Shown: positions 12,885 through 13,135 of the stretch, in pieces
How the letters are laid out: each line of letters starts with the position of its first letter
How positions within the stretch are numbered: the stretch's first letter is position 1
Source of the DNA: Oscillospiraceae bacterium
Lineage (GTDB): Bacteria > Bacillota > Clostridia > Oscillospirales > Oscillospiraceae
Direction: 5' to 3'
Assembly (NCBI GenBank): GCA_020025175.1
Contig: JAHHSM010000047.1
Span: 1 to 13,135 of the forward strand
DNA: 13,135 nt
Made by a program: the position numbers and the translations under genes
The notes under the pieces: generated by a model
Databases searched by the model: none
Seen by the model: the letters and a program-made list of their open reading frames with translations, nothing else
Told to the model about the DNA's origin: nothing

Positions 12885-13135
12885 TTACTTCTCGAACGGA
12901 GCGCCAACCAGGCTCAGCAGCTCACGAGCTTCCTCATCGGTATTTGCAGTGGTGCAGATGATGATGTCCATACCACGGATCTTGTCGATCTTATCATACT
13001 CGATTTCGGGGAAGATCAGCTGCTCTTTGATACCCAGCGCATAGTTGCCGCGACCGTCAAAAGAGTTTGCATTGATACCACGGAAGTCACGAACACGGGG
13101 CAGAGCCACGTTGAACAGACGATCCAGGAACTCCC
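12885..13135 (-). CDS. rplE: 50S ribosomal protein L5 (C-terminal part, cut by window edge)
   Basis: Only the last 83 residues or so are in the window; the 5' part lies beyond the right edge. The visible part reads EFLDRLFNVALPRVRDFRGI, then NSFDGRGNYALGIKEQLIFPEIEYDKID and the GMDIIICTTANTDEEARELL end, all standard for L5. L5 binds 5S rRNA and contacts the P-site tRNA. The apparent start at 13107-13109 (a GTG valine) is internal and should not be used. Its stop lies 13 bases before the S14 start. Confidence 0.97.
   Translation of the reverse strand, partial: EFLDRLFNVALPRVRDFRGINANSFDGRGNYALGIKEQLIFPEIEYDKIDKIRGMDIIICTTANTDEEARELLSLVGAPFEK

Noticed and set aside
12872..12907. A 12-codon upstream extension of S14
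   Set aside because: It overlaps the rplE end and the S14 ribosome binding site; the MAKKAMV start matches the family.
1..13135. CRISPR array, tRNA or rRNA genes
   Set aside because: No regularly spaced direct repeats and no cloverleaf or rRNA-like segments were seen on either strand.

Overview
All genes in this window lie on the minus strand. The right three quarters (about 3.9 to 13.1 kb) is the distal part of the S10-spc-alpha ribosomal protein supercluster. Read in transcription order from the right edge it is rplE (cut by the window edge), rpsN, rpsH, rplF, rplR, rpsE, rpmD, rplO, secY, adk, map, infA, rpmJ, rpsM, rpsK, rpsD, rpoA, rplQ. This order, the zinc-ribbon (short) S14, adk-map between secY and infA, an S4 without the N-terminal cysteine cluster, and strong AGGAGG-type ribosome binding sites all point to a Gram-positive Clostridia-like bacterium. 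Oscillospirales is a plausible guess from the look of the proteins, but the species cannot be named from the sequence alone.

The run ends in a hairpin-rich 3' region after rplQ (about 3783-3906) and a strong intrinsic terminator (3736-3778). Beyond it is an accessory block that looks more A+T-rich. It holds two tandem, divergent metallo-beta-lactamase-fold hydrolases with a near-consensus promoter, then a membrane-anchored polysaccharide deacetylase and a MerR-family regulator with a C-terminal effector-binding domain. The block ends in a perfect-stem terminator at the left edge. The deacetylase and regulator form a tight pair, so the regulator may control its own unit.

The most interesting material is between the genes. 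The rpsN-rpsH gap is 223 bases with no gene, in an operon where gaps are usually 12-25 bases. It contains five consecutive hairpins plus a long-range 7-bp helix that could close four of them into a multibranch fold, and whose 5' arm has two competing partners. This looks like a cis-acting structured mRNA element ahead of rpsH. The map-infA gap (128 bases) lacks the KOW-domain gene found there in many Clostridia, and instead holds hairpins and a candidate internal promoter. The deacetylase leader has a long hairpin whose 3' arm contains the ribosome binding site. The MerR gene appears to begin with the rare start codon AUU.

The translation machinery genes form one expression unit: 30S and 50S proteins, the SecY channel, adenylate kinase, methionine aminopeptidase, IF-1 and RNA polymerase alpha. 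The left block is a separate unit or pair of units, with possible roles in cell-envelope modification and small-molecule hydrolysis that remain inferred.
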